From positions 1 to 32,829 of the forward strand of contig CAZXEN010000023.1 in the NCBI GenBank assembly GCA_964639765.1: DNA of 32,829 nucleotides, in the 5' to 3' direction. Of the stretch, positions 8,911-17,111 are shown one piece after another (position 1 is the first letter of the stretch; each line of letters starts with the position of its first letter). Position numbers and translations under genes: made by a program. The notes beneath the pieces are model-generated. The model made no database searches, was not told the origin of the DNA, and was given only the letters and a program-made list of their open reading frames with translations. The DNA comes from Scybalousia_A sp964639765. GTDB lineage: Bacteria; Bacteroidota; Bacteroidia; Bacteroidales; P3.

Positions 8911-11900
8911 ATGAAAAATATTTTAGGTAAATTATCATTGTTAATCTTTTGCTTATGCCTTTTGAGTTTTTCAGCAAATGCTCTTCCATACCAAGGAGGA
9001 ACAAAGAAGGCATCAAAGCCAAGATATAAAGATGGAGTTGAGTCTTGTAGAAAGGCACAGGGTTCTGCTGAGTTGAGCATAAACAATGTGAGAGCTCGTA
9101 TCAACCAAGGTGGTAACATGTGGACAGACGGTTCAACTGCACAATACTTCGTACCAAAAGGTGGTAACTCTACTGCTCTTTTCTGTTCTGCACTTTGGAT
9201 TGGTGGTATGGACGAGAATGACCAGTTGCGTGTAGCTGCTATGCGTTTCGGTTCAGAAGGACAAGATTTCTGGCCAGGTCCTTTGACTGTAGATAATAAT
9301 GCTTCTGTTAACAGAGCAGTCTGCGACCAATGGGATAAACTTTACAGAATGACAAAAGCTGAGGTACAAGAATTTGTTGCTCACTTCAAAAAAGACGATT
9401 TGGGACATTTCCAAGGAATAGACCCTGAATATTTAACAGATGCTATTAAAGAGTGGCCAGGAAATGGTAATGAGAGTTTAGGACAATCTCGTTTTCTTGC
9501 ACCTTTCTTTGATAGAGATGGAGATGGAAAGTACAATCCAGAGAATGGAGACTATCCTTACTATGATTTTGACGGACTGCTTTGTCCTGCAAGAATAAAG
9601 GATTCTCTACCTGTAGGTGTTCCTTACACACCAACACCAACATACGAATCTACAAATTCAGACATCTACCAGACAGGTGGTTCTGCCAAGGTTCATAATG
9701 GTTTGCTTGTAGACCAAGTGCTTAAAGGCGACGAAACACTTTGGTGGATATTCAACGATAAGGGTGCTGCTCATACAGAATCCAATTCTCAGTATGCAAT
9801 TGGTTTGGAGATCAGAGCTCAGGCATTTGCATTCACAATGAACAACGAAATCAACGATATGACTTTCTATTCATACGAAATCATCAATCGTTCTGCTTTC
9901 ACATTGAAGAATACTTATTTCTCTCAATGGGTTGACCCAGATTTAGGCTACGCTTTCGATGACTATGTTGGTTGTGATGTTGAGCGTGGTTTGGGATATT
10001 GTTATAATGGTGATGCTGACGACGGCCCAGGACAGGGAGCATATAGTGGGAATCCTCCCGCTGTTGGTATAGACTTCTTCCAAGGTCCATATATGGATGC
10101 AAAATACAGCAAGGATATTCCAAAAGTTGATACAGCTGCTTTCAAATCTATCTATGGTGAGGCAGAACTTGCCAAATACCAAGCTCAGATAGATGCACAG
10201 ATAGCTGCTGGAAACCTGAAGGCAGACCTTAATGTTCTTTTGGCTGACAATGCTGATAAATATAAATTGGCATGGTTCCCAGAAAATGGAAATGAAGATT
10301 TTGCTTGTGCTATCAATGGTGTTAACTTTGGTAACGGTATAGCAAAAGATGAGCGTTTTGGTATGAGACGTTTCATTTACTACAACAACTCTTCACAAGA
10401 TAATGGTGAGCCTACAAAAGCTGCTCACTACTACAACTATTTGCGTGGTATTTGGAAGAATAACCAATATATGTACTATGGTGGTAATGGATTCAATACT
10501 TACGATGGAGCCTCTGACAATTCCGGTGTAAGAGCTGATTTCATGTTCCCTGGTGACAGTGATATTTGGGGTTGGGGTACTCCAGAAGACAGAAACTATG
10601 GTAAAACACATTCTTGGAGTGAATCTACAGCAAATAGTGGTAATGCAAACCCTGTAGGTGACAGACGTTTCATGCAATCTGCCGGTCCTTTCACTCTTGA
10701 ACCAGGTGCTATCAACTATATTACTGTAGGTATTCCTTTTGCTCAAGCTGCAACAGGAGGTCCAAATGCTTCAGTAGAATTACTTAGAAAGATAGACGAC
10801 AAATGTCAAGCTTTGTTTGACAACTGTTTCAACGTATTGGAGGGTCCAGATGCTCCAGACATCGTTGTTCAGGAATTGGATAGAGAGCTTATACTTTATT
10901 TGACAAACGAATCTGGAAACAATATGAACGAAAGCTTCAGAATTTTGGATGCTTCTATTCCAAACGATTCTGTAGATGGAAAACTTCCTAACAGATACTA
11001 TGTATTTGAAGGTTATCAAATCTTCCAATTGAAAGATGCTACTGTTTCTGTTTCTGAGGTCTATGATGAAAGTAAAGCAAAGCTGGTTGCACAATGTGAT
11101 ATAAAGAACGATATATCTACTTTGACTAACTATGACTTCACTTCCAACAATCCTGTACAGGTTATGGTCAATGGTACTAACCAAGGTATCAAGCATACTT
11201 TCCGTGTAACAGAAGACTTGTTCTCTACAAGTACAGACAAGAGAATAGTAAACAACAAGAAATATTACTATGTTGCTATAGCATACGCTCAGAATATATA
11301 CAAACAGTATTCTCCAACAGATGCAAGTAAGCTTGACGGACAAAAACAACCTTATTTAGCATCTCGTAAGAAAGGAGACGGTTCTTCTATAGAATCAGTT
11401 GTAGCAATACCTCACAAACTTTCTGGACAGCAAAATGGTATTTCTGTCAGAACATCTTATGGTGTATCTCCAGAGATAACACGTGTAGAAGGTTTTGGTA
11501 ATGGCGGATTGGTATTGAATCTGCAAAAGGCTTCTATTGAATCTCTTATGGGTAAGGCAAACACAGAGCCTCCAACAGATGCTGCAGGAAATCCTGTAAA
11601 TATCATAACAGAGCCTGAGTATATAGCAAATGCTGGTCCATTGGATGTCAAGATAGTTGACCCTCTAAGAGTAAAAGCAGGTTCTTATTACTTGAAGTTC
11701 ATACCTGCTTCAACAACAGACTCTACAGTTACTCCTCCTGTTACAACTTATGATACAACAGATATGACTAATGCAACTTGGATGCTTACAACTGTTGATG
11801 GATCTCCATTATATGATGATGTAGATACTATCTGGTCTGACCGTCCTTTGAGCGATGTTAATGAACAAATCATATTTGGATTGGGTATATCTATTTCTTT

Positions 11901-13551
11901 GAGCAATGCTCCACAAATAGCATCACCAATAACAAGAGCATCAGTTCTTACTCCTTCAAAAGAGTTTATGACTGTTGTCAGGGCAAATGTTTTGAACCAA
12001 GGTTCTCTACTATACTCCACAATAGTTCATGCAGACCAGACAAAAGCTTGGCTTACAGGTTTTGCTGATAATGATGCTGCAGATGAGACCAACTGGATTC
12101 GTTCAGGTTCAGTATTTGATGAAAACAATGATCCAGAAAGTCCTTACTATGATTATTATACTACAGTCTTGGATACTGTTTGGGACGACCCTCATGAACA
12201 CATCATAGCAATTAACACAAAATTTGTAGCATTGGATGCTGCAAATGAATATGAAAAATGTGTTAATGGAATGTGGGCTCCTTACAGATTAGCTTCTACA
12301 ACAAGTTCACACCCTGCTTTCTCACGTTATTATTATTACAACGATGCGGTTGATATCACAACAGTAAGAGATCAGTCATTGACAGCTATCCACGTAAATT
12401 CGTTGTTGTTCAATGATATGAATAATCTTTCTTCTGTTGATATTGTATTCACTTCAGACAAATCAAAATGGACTAAGTGTCCTGTAATAGAAATGGGTAC
12501 AAGCTCAGACTTGACAGAAGGAAATGCAAAGAAATTCCAGTTGCGTAAGCACCTTTCATTGGATAAAGACGGCAATGAAATTGCAGGTGACTATGGTATG
12601 AGTTATTTCCCTGGCTATGCTATTAATCTGGAAACAGGTGAAAGACTTAATATGATGTTTGGAGAAAATTCTTCATTGGGCCAGTACAATGGTAGGGATA
12701 TGATGTGGAATCCTCCTGCAGCTGGTTCATTTGGTGGAAATCATTTTGTATATGTTATAGGAACAGGAAGACACCTATACAAAACTTCTACAACAAATAC
12801 TTATATCACATTCCCAGCATACGATGAAGGACAAACTGCAAAGCACTATTTAGAGTATTTAGACAATTGTAATGATATATCTTCTACAACAAGTGTCAAT
12901 AACTTCGTTGAGGTTGAGAAGTTGTTCTCTTCTATTATGTGGGTAGGAGCTCCTGCTGCAAGTGGAATATTTGCATACGGAAATGCAAGTGAGACTGTTG
13001 TTCCATTGGCTCAAAGATCACCATCTTTGATACCTACAGATGCAACTGTTCAAATCAGAGTAAGAAAACCATACGCTATAAATTGGAGTAATTCAGGTGT
13101 TAAAGCTGATTCACCTTTGAACAACAACTTCCCAATGTATCGTTTTGGAATAGCATCTGATTTGATACCTCTTGTTGAGACAGGAAAGAGCAATTCAGAC
13201 GCATTGTTGGATGCAATAGCAGTTGTACCAAATCCTTACTATGCAAGTTCTTTGTATGAGGGAGACCAGGTTTCCAATATAGTTAAGATAACCAACCTTC
13301 CACCAGAGTGTTACATTACTATCTATTCTGTTGATGGAACAGTTGTAAGAAAACTTAGAGGACCTTCTCGTTCAATTACTGCTGGTAGTGGTTCTGCTCA
13401 GACATACGTTGAATGGGATTTGAAGAATGAACGTGGTTTGCAGATTTCAGGAGGTATATATCTAATCCATATTAAAGCAGAAGGAGTTGGAGAAACTCTT
13501 GTTAAATGGTTCGGAGCTTTACGTCCTGTGGATCTAAACTCATTCCAATAA
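8911..13551 (+). CDS. Large secreted surface protein with T9SS/FlgD-like C-terminal domain
   Basis: A 1546-residue exported protein with a signal peptide (hydrophobic LSLLIFCLCLLSFSANA, residues 8-24). The N-terminal part has the motif FFDRDGDGKYNPENGDYPYY and LWWIFNDKG, which I recognise from large Bacteroidota/Ignavibacteria proteins encoded beside TonB receptors and PorV-like proteins. The last ~115 residues carry VVPNPYY, an ITNLPPECYITIYSVDG core, VEWDLKNERG and GGIYLIHIKAEG, the pattern of T9SS type A or FlgD-type Ig-like terminal domains. Unlike a standard type A signal, about 20 residues (ending RPVDLNSFQ) follow the last strand. Probably secreted through T9SS and held at the cell surface. 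It lies 38 nt after the receptor gene. No catalytic motif seen; molecular role unknown. Confidence 0.82.
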   Translation: MKNILGKLSLLIFCLCLLSFSANALPYQGGTKKASKPRYKDGVESCRKAQGSAELSINNVRARINQGGNMWTDGSTAQYFVPKGGNSTALFCSALWIGGMDENDQLRVAAMRFGSEGQDFWPGPLTVDNNASVNRAVCDQWDKLYRMTKAEVQEFVAHFKKDDLGHFQGIDPEYLTDAIKEWPGNGNESLGQSRFLAPFFDRDGDGKYNPENGDYPYYDFDGLLCPARIKDSLPVGVPYTPTPTYESTNSDIYQTGGSAKVHNGLLVDQVLKGDETLWWIFNDKGAAHTESNSQYAIGLEIRAQAFAFTMNNEINDMTFYSYEIINRSAFTLKNTYFSQWVDPDLGYAFDDYVGCDVERGLGYCYNGDADDGPGQGAYSGNPPAVGIDFFQGPYMDAKYSKDIPKVDTAAFKSIYGEAELAKYQAQIDAQIAAGNLKADLNVLLADNADKYKLAWFPENGNEDFACAINGVNFGNGIAKDERFGMRRFIYYNNSSQDNGEPTKAAHYYNYLRGIWKNNQYMYYGGNGFNTYDGASDNSGVRADFMFPGDSDIWGWGTPEDRNYGKTHSWSESTANSGNANPVGDRRFMQSAGPFTLEPGAINYITVGIPFAQAATGGPNASVELLRKIDDKCQALFDNCFNVLEGPDAPDIVVQELDRELILYLTNESGNNMNESFRILDASIPNDSVDGKLPNRYYVFEGYQIFQLKDATVSVSEVYDESKAKLVAQCDIKNDISTLTNYDFTSNNPVQVMVNGTNQGIKHTFRVTEDLFSTSTDKRIVNNKKYYYVAIAYAQNIYKQYSPTDASKLDGQKQPYLASRKKGDGSSIESVVAIPHKLSGQQNGISVRTSYGVSPEITRVEGFGNGGLVLNLQKASIESLMGKANTEPPTDAAGNPVNIITEPEYIANAGPLDVKIVDPLRVKAGSYYLKFIPASTTDSTVTPPVTTYDTTDMTNATWMLTTVDGSPLYDDVDTIWSDRPLSDVNEQIIFGLGISISLSNAPQIASPITRASVLTPSKEFMTVVRANVLNQGSLLYSTIVHADQTKAWLTGFADNDAADETNWIRSGSVFDENNDPESPYYDYYTTVLDTVWDDPHEHIIAINTKFVALDAANEYEKCVNGMWAPYRLASTTSSHPAFSRYYYYNDAVDITTVRDQSLTAIHVNSLLFNDMNNLSSVDIVFTSDKSKWTKCPVIEMGTSSDLTEGNAKKFQLRKHLSLDKDGNEIAGDYGMSYFPGYAINLETGERLNMMFGENSSLGQYNGRDMMWNPPAAGSFGGNHFVYVIGTGRHLYKTSTTNTYITFPAYDEGQTAKHYLEYLDNCNDISSTTSVNNFVEVEKLFSSIMWVGAPAASGIFAYGNASETVVPLAQRSPSLIPTDATVQIRVRKPYAINWSNSGVKADSPLNNNFPMYRFGIASDLIPLVETGKSNSDALLDAIAVVPNPYYASSLYEGDQVSNIVKITNLPPECYITIYSVDGTVVRKLRGPSRSITAGSGSAQTYVEWDLKNERGLQISGGIYLIHIKAEGVGETLVKWFGALRPVDLNSFQ

Positions 13552-13596
13552 AAATTTAATCAACAACAGTATTTAACTTATAAAATAGAAAGAGTT

Positions 13597-14682
13597 ATGA
13601 ATAGAATACATAAAATAATCATTATGGTCATCTTATTAGTAGTACTAATGCCTGCTGTAGTTATGGCGGGAAATGATGACAGACGAGGAACTGCAGGAGC
13701 AGGAGAGTTGTTGATAAATCCTTGGGCTCGTAGTGCTGGTTGGGGCAATGTCAATACTGCTAATGGTTCAGGCTTGGACGCTATTTTTACTAACGTTGCA
13801 GGTTTAGGCCATACAACAGGTACAGAGGCAGCTTTCAATTACACTCATTGGCTGAACAATTCAGACATAGGTCTTATATCTTTTGGTCTTGCACAGAGTT
13901 TGGGTTCATACGGAGTTTTGGGTCTTACTGTTAATTCCATGTCTTTTGGAACGATAGAAAAGACTACAGTATATTCTCCAGAGGTTGGAAGCAACGGAAC
14001 CTATAAACCATCTCTTATGAATATAGGTGTATCTTATGCAAGAGCATTTTCAACATCTATCTATGCAGGTGCTACACTAAAAGTGGTTTCTGAGGGAATA
14101 GACAACGTAAATGCGACAGGTATTGCAATTGATGCAGGTATTCAGTATGTAACAGGTAGAGACTATGAGATAAAGTTTGGTATTTCCCTAAAGAACTGGG
14201 GACCTTCCATGTCTTTCTCTGGTGACGGACTTGTTGTAAATGCAACATACGTTAATTCAGACCATATGCAGAGTGTTCAACAGCGTTCTCTTTCATGGGA
14301 TTTACCTTCAAGTTTGAACATAGGTGGATCATACGATTTCTTGTTTGCAGAGAAGAAGTATCGTTTTACTCTTGCTGCTAACTACGAGTCTATGGCTTTC
14401 ACAGATGACTTATACACACTTGGTGGTGAGTTCTCATTTGACAACCTTCTTATGGTTAGAGGTGCTTACACTTATCAAAAGGGTAGAGAAGATGATATTT
14501 ATTCTTCAACAGGGGACAGAAACAATTTCTCTTCTGGTCTTACTCTTGGTGCTTCTGTTAATGCACCTTTGTCAAAACCAAAGGGAGACAAGAGAGGAAC
14601 TTTTGTTTCTATTGACTATGCATACAGAATGACTGCTATTTTAGGTGGTATTCACACAGTGGGATTGAGTTTATCATTGTAA
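13597..14682 (+). CDS. PorV/PorQ-family (UPF0164-type) outer-membrane beta-barrel
   Basis: A 361-residue predicted outer-membrane barrel. Signal peptide: KIIIMVILLVVLMPAVVMAG. The mature N-terminus has the family signature GAGELLINPWARSAGWGNVNTA followed by AIFTNVAGLG, equivalent to the 'RAAGMG ... WNPAGL' pattern of PorV/PorQ proteins. The remainder alternates beta strands and ends HTVGLSLSL. PorV of Porphyromonas shuttles T9SS cargo; paralogues sit beside cargo genes in many Bacteroidota. Here it is the third gene of a module with a TonB receptor and a T9SS-like protein, so a dedicated partner for that protein is plausible but inferred. A strong hairpin terminator follows at 14712. Confidence 0.82.
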   Translation: MNRIHKIIIMVILLVVLMPAVVMAGNDDRRGTAGAGELLINPWARSAGWGNVNTANGSGLDAIFTNVAGLGHTTGTEAAFNYTHWLNNSDIGLISFGLAQSLGSYGVLGLTVNSMSFGTIEKTTVYSPEVGSNGTYKPSLMNIGVSYARAFSTSIYAGATLKVVSEGIDNVNATGIAIDAGIQYVTGRDYEIKFGISLKNWGPSMSFSGDGLVVNATYVNSDHMQSVQQRSLSWDLPSSLNIGGSYDFLFAEKKYRFTLAANYESMAFTDDLYTLGGEFSFDNLLMVRGAYTYQKGREDDIYSSTGDRNNFSSGLTLGASVNAPLSKPKGDKRGTFVSIDYAYRMTAILGGIHTVGLSLSL

Positions 14683-14711
14683 AATTAGACGATTAATAAA
14701 TATTCTTATAC

Positions 14712-14750
14712 AGAATAGAAGGCTGCAAAAACAGCTTTCTATTCTTTTGT
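14712..14750 (+). terminator. Rho-independent terminator after the PorV-like gene
   Basis: AGAATAGAAGGCTG (14712-14725) pairs with CAGCTTTCTATTCT (14732-14745), 14 pairs with one G-U, loop of six, followed by a T-rich tail. It ends the surface-protein module and separates it from greA. Confidence 0.8.
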
Positions 14751-14778
14751 TTAGTTTTAAAATATTTTAGAAAAAAGT

Positions 14779-15252
14779 ATGGCAGATATTAAATATTATT
14801 CAGCAGAAGGTTTGCAAAAACTGAAAGATGAGTTGCATCAGATGATAGCTGTAGAAAGACCGGCAGTTTCCAATGCCATTGCAGAGGCAAGAGATAAGGG
14901 AGACTTGTCTGAAAATGCAGAATATGATGCAGCAAAAGAAGCTCAAAGTCATTTGGAAGCCAAGATACTTAAATTGCAGGAAACAATAGCAAATGCCCGT
15001 CTTTTGGACGAAAGCAGAATAGATACTTCCAAGGTTCTTTTGCTTTCAAAGGTGGAGTTTGAGAACCTTGCAATGAAAAAGAAAATGACATACGAGATAG
15101 TTCCAGAGAACGAGGCGAACCTTAAAGAGGGAAAGATATCTATCACGTCCCCTATAGCAAAAGGTCTTCTGGGAAAGAGTGTAGGTGATGTTGCGGAAAT
15201 TACCGTTCCTGCTGGCAAGATGAAATTAAAGATTACAAACATAACACGTTAG
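14779..15252 (+). CDS. greA: Transcription elongation factor GreA
   Basis: Cytoplasmic factor that enters the RNA polymerase secondary channel and stimulates cleavage of backtracked RNA. At 157 residues it matches the family length. The N-terminal coiled coil (~1-75) carries the tip motif GDLSENAEYDAAKE (residues 37-50), with the acidic residues that coordinate the catalytic metal. The C-terminal FKBP-like domain (~80-157) includes SPIAKGLLGKSVGD and ends in AGKMKLKITNITR. The ATG at 14779 follows the terminator of the previous module by about 30 nt. The HIT gene starts six bases after its stop, so the two form an operon. Confidence 0.96.
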   Translation: MADIKYYSAEGLQKLKDELHQMIAVERPAVSNAIAEARDKGDLSENAEYDAAKEAQSHLEAKILKLQETIANARLLDESRIDTSKVLLLSKVEFENLAMKKKMTYEIVPENEANLKEGKISITSPIAKGLLGKSVGDVAEITVPAGKMKLKITNITR

Positions 15253-15258
15253 TTTATT

Positions 15259-15651
15259 ATGGAATCTATATTTACAAAGATAATAAATGGTGAAATACCA
15301 TCTTATAAAGTAGCAGAAAATGATAAATTCTATGCTTTTTTGGATATATCTCCTTTGCAGAAAGGTCATACGCTTGTAGTCCCAAAACAGGAGATAGACT
15401 ATTTCTTTGATATAGAAGATGATTTGATGAAGGAATATATCTGTTTTGCAAAGAAAGTGGCTGTGGCTATCAAAAAAGCTTATCCTTGTGAAAAAGTGGG
15501 TATGACTGTTATCGGTTTGGAGGTGAGACATTCCCATATTCACCTTGTACCTATGCACAAAGAAGGCGATTTGAACTTTGCTAACGAAAAAATGTCTTTT
15601 ACCGAACAAGAATTTAAGGAAATAGCATCAAACATTGCAAAGAATCTTTAA
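15259..15651 (+). CDS. HIT-family nucleotide hydrolase/transferase
   Basis: A 130-residue histidine-triad protein of the HINT branch, which hydrolyses nucleoside phosphoramidates or related mononucleotides in the cytoplasm. The triad is H91-S-H93-I-H95-L-V-P, with the upstream family landmarks IINGEIPSYKVAENDKFYAF (residues 8-27) and DISPLQKGHTLVVPKQ. Length is normal for the family. It is the second gene of a greA operon, an arrangement common in Bacteroidota. The physiological substrate cannot be told from sequence. A nested hairpin with T-run follows the stop. Confidence 0.93.
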   Translation: MESIFTKIINGEIPSYKVAENDKFYAFLDISPLQKGHTLVVPKQEIDYFFDIEDDLMKEYICFAKKVAVAIKKAYPCEKVGMTVIGLEVRHSHIHLVPMHKEGDLNFANEKMSFTEQEFKEIASNIAKNL

Positions 15652-15693
15652 CGTAAGAAGTTATTATTACATATAACGGCACTATTTGAGTGT

Positions 15694-15747
15694 AAAGAAT
15701 GAATAAAGATTGCAACTTTATGACGCAGTTTTTGTTCATTCTTTTTT
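15694..15747 (+). terminator. Terminator hairpin after the HIT gene
   Basis: AAAGAATGAA (15694-15703) pairs with TTCATTCTTT (15735-15744), with an inner TAAAG/CTTTA stem (15704-15708 with 15716-15720), followed by extra T residues. The gap 15652-15898 otherwise holds only the promoter of the next gene. Confidence 0.65.
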
Positions 15748-15872
15748 CTGTCTGTGGATAAAAATGCAGCCTGACTACACTTTTATCAAGATAGAAATGT
15801 TGTAATTTTTTATTAGTTTTGTAAATCACAATTTTGTTTTCTTTTTTCTTTCAAAATGTAAAAATTTTTTTA

Positions 15873-15880
15873 TAGCTTTG
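15873..15880 (+). promoter_or_regulatory. Minus-7 promoter box of the SUMF1 lipoprotein gene
   Basis: TAGCTTTG fits TAnnTTTG and lies 18 nt before the ATG at 15899. An apparent TTG start at 15878 falls inside this box. TTTC at 15849-15852, 20 nt upstream, may stand in for the minus-33 element. Confidence 0.6.
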
Positions 15881-15898
15881 CAAGAAATAATAATAAAT

Positions 15899-16693
15899 AT
15901 GAAAGATATGCAAAAAATACAAAATTTAGCAAAGATATTATTTTTATTCTTTGCAGTAATAAGTTTAGGTTTAGTAACCGTTAGTTGTGCTGTTCAAAAT
16001 AAGACCTTTACTGTTGAAGGAATAGAGTTTAAAATGGTATTTGTAGAAGGCGGAACATTTACTATGGGAGCAACATCAGAGCAAGGTAGCGATGCCTATA
16101 GTTCTGAAAAGCCGACTCATAGTGTTACTCTTTCAGATTATTATATAGGAGAGACAGAAGTAACACAAGGACTTTGGAAAGCCGTTATGGGTAGTAATCC
16201 TTCTTATTTCAAGGGAGATAATCTTCCTGTAGAGCAAGTAAGTTACGAAGATGTTAAAACATTTATTACAAAGTTAAATCAAAAGACAGGTAAAACATTT
16301 CGACTTCCGACCGAAGCTGAATGGGAATATGCTGCACGAGGAGGAAAGAAAAGCAAAGGCTATAAATACTCTGGGAGTAATAATATAGGTGATGTTGCAT
16401 GGTATGATAAAAACAGCAACGATAAAACACATCCAGTAAAGACAAAACAGCCTAATGAATTAGGTATCTATGATATGAGTGGTAATGTATGGGAATGGTG
16501 TTCTGATTGGTACGAGTCTTATAGCAGTTATTCGCAGACAAATCCGCAGGGTCCTTCTTCCGGGGCTTATCGGGTGATTCGCGGTGGCTCTTGGAACTAC
16601 AGTGCGAAGTACTGTCGCGTTGCTTATCGCTACATCAACAATCCTTCCTACAGGTACAACTCCCTCGGCTTCCGCCTCGCTCTGTCCCGATAG
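15899..16693 (+). CDS. SUMF1/FGE-like (C-type lectin fold) lipoprotein, probable DGR target
   Basis: A 264-residue protein with an N-terminal helix (ILFLFFAVISLGLVTVSC) and a lipobox-like Cys30, so probably a lipoprotein. The rest is a formylglycine-generating-enzyme-type domain: VEGGTFTMGATSEQG, TEVTQGLWKAVMG, RLPTEAEWEYAARGG, GIYDMSGNVWEWCSDWY and the terminal RGGSW ... CRVAYR ... LGFRLAL. The first of the two FGE active-site cysteines is Tyr here, so oxidation of a sulfatase is unlikely; a binding role is more likely. From about codon 220 the DNA changes: 56% GC in 16561-16680 against 37% in 16441-16500, and seven Arg codons with no AGA, while upstream codons are A/T-rich. Variable-looking Asn/Tyr/Ser positions cluster between fixed motifs, as in diversity-generating retroelement targets. 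Start ATG 15899; TTG 15878 lies in the promoter. Confidence 0.85.
   Translation: MKDMQKIQNLAKILFLFFAVISLGLVTVSCAVQNKTFTVEGIEFKMVFVEGGTFTMGATSEQGSDAYSSEKPTHSVTLSDYYIGETEVTQGLWKAVMGSNPSYFKGDNLPVEQVSYEDVKTFITKLNQKTGKTFRLPTEAEWEYAARGGKKSKGYKYSGSNNIGDVAWYDKNSNDKTHPVKTKQPNELGIYDMSGNVWEWCSDWYESYSSYSQTNPQGPSSGAYRVIRGGSWNYSAKYCRVAYRYINNPSYRYNSLGFRLALSR
16558..16693 (+). other. Candidate DGR variable region (VR)
   Basis: The 3' end of the SUMF1 lipoprotein gene. Fixed blocks RVIRGGSW, CRVAYR and LGFRLALSR enclose clusters of AAC, TAC, AAT, AGT and TCC codons, the products expected from adenine-targeted mutagenesis of AAC-rich template codons. GC and codon choice differ from the rest of the gene and from all neighbouring genes. 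No template repeat, reverse transcriptase or avd gene was found in this window, so it would be a remote target served in trans. The assignment is inferred; edges are approximate. Confidence 0.6.
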
Positions 16694-16774
16694 TTTAACT
16701 TGCTGTTTTCCTTTCAGACATTGCTAATAATCCTTATACTCACGTATGGGGGTTAATAGGATGTCGTCCCTTCT

Positions 16775-16797
16775 GGTCTTTATATAAAATACCAGCA
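16775..16797. other. Short hairpin downstream of the SUMF1 gene
   Basis: CTGGT(C)TTT pairs with AAA(A)TACCAG around an ATATA-type loop, with one internal mismatch. No T-run follows, so it is not an obvious terminator. It lies about 80 nt after the stop in the 418-nt gap 16694-17111, which has no credible gene. Confidence 0.4.
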
Positions 16798-16866
16798 GAA
16801 ACATACATATAATAGATTAATAGAACATTTCTGCAGTCTGATACAAAAGCAGTTGGAGATTTTTCA

Positions 16867-16995
16867 GCCACTTCAGAATTAAAATTTGCCACTCTTGGTT
16901 TTCTTGCCGGAAAAAATAGTTTTTTTGCATGAAAAAAATAGTTTTTTTTAGTCAAAAAAATAGTTTTTTTCACCACGAAAACTTGAAGTGGCAAA
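16867..16995. repeat. Imperfect inverted repeat enclosing A/T triplet array
   Basis: TTTGCCACTCTTGGTTTTC (16885-16903) is the imperfect reverse complement of 16977-16995 (15 of 19 positions pair). A further 9-mer, GCCACTTCA at 16867-16875, matches TGAAGTGGC at 16984-16992. Between the arms lie three A-run/T-run units. The whole could fold into a large stem with three small hairpins in the loop. Confidence 0.6.
16911..16974. repeat. Three tandem A-run/TAG/T-run units
   Basis: Three consecutive units of 21-22 nt, beginning at 16911, 16932 and 16954, each with the core AAAAAATAGTTTTTTT and differing only in the linker (GCATG, AGTC, CACC). Each core is nearly self-complementary. Confidence 0.8.
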
Positions 16996-17060
16996 AATGC
17001 AACGAAGATTGGCAACTTATTTTTTTGAACAGGCGTAAAAAGTCTTGCTCTTTTTACTCT

Positions 17061-17100
17061 AAAGATTTGGTTTTTGAAGATGAAAACCAAATCTTTTTTT
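17061..17100. terminator. Strong terminator hairpin between SUMF1 gene and batB
   Basis: AAAGATTTGGTTTT (17061-17074) pairs perfectly over 14 bases with 17083-17096, eight-base loop, followed by TTTT on the plus strand. It lies at a convergent junction and may stop transcription from both sides; the plus-strand T-run is the better one. Confidence 0.75.
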
Positions 17101-17111
17101 CTGAAATCCTG

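Larger units (their letters stand above)
16911..17111. repeat. Array of A-tracts at about 22-nt spacing (curved DNA candidate)
   Basis: A-tracts begin at 16911, 16932, 16954, 16978, 16993, 17014, 17037, 17061, 17083 and 17104, most intervals being 21-24 nt, or about two helical turns. The sequences between them differ, so it is not a simple satellite. It lies between two convergent genes and runs up to the batB stop codon. Confidence 0.55.

Noticed and set aside
10780..11349. 189-codon open frame on the minus strand
   Set aside because: Antisense within the large secreted-protein gene; composition (Ile/Val/Cys-rich, no motif) is that of a shadow frame.
16740..17090. 116-codon minus-strand frame in the gap after the SUMF1 gene
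   Set aside because: Crosses the A/T hairpin arrays, giving Lys/Phe-rich low-complexity protein; no start context. Also not a reverse transcriptase or DGR accessory gene.
16911..17111. CRISPR-like array
   Set aside because: Units are about 22 nt, not identical, consist of A-run and T-run with changing cores, and there are no distinct repeats and spacers or cas genes.
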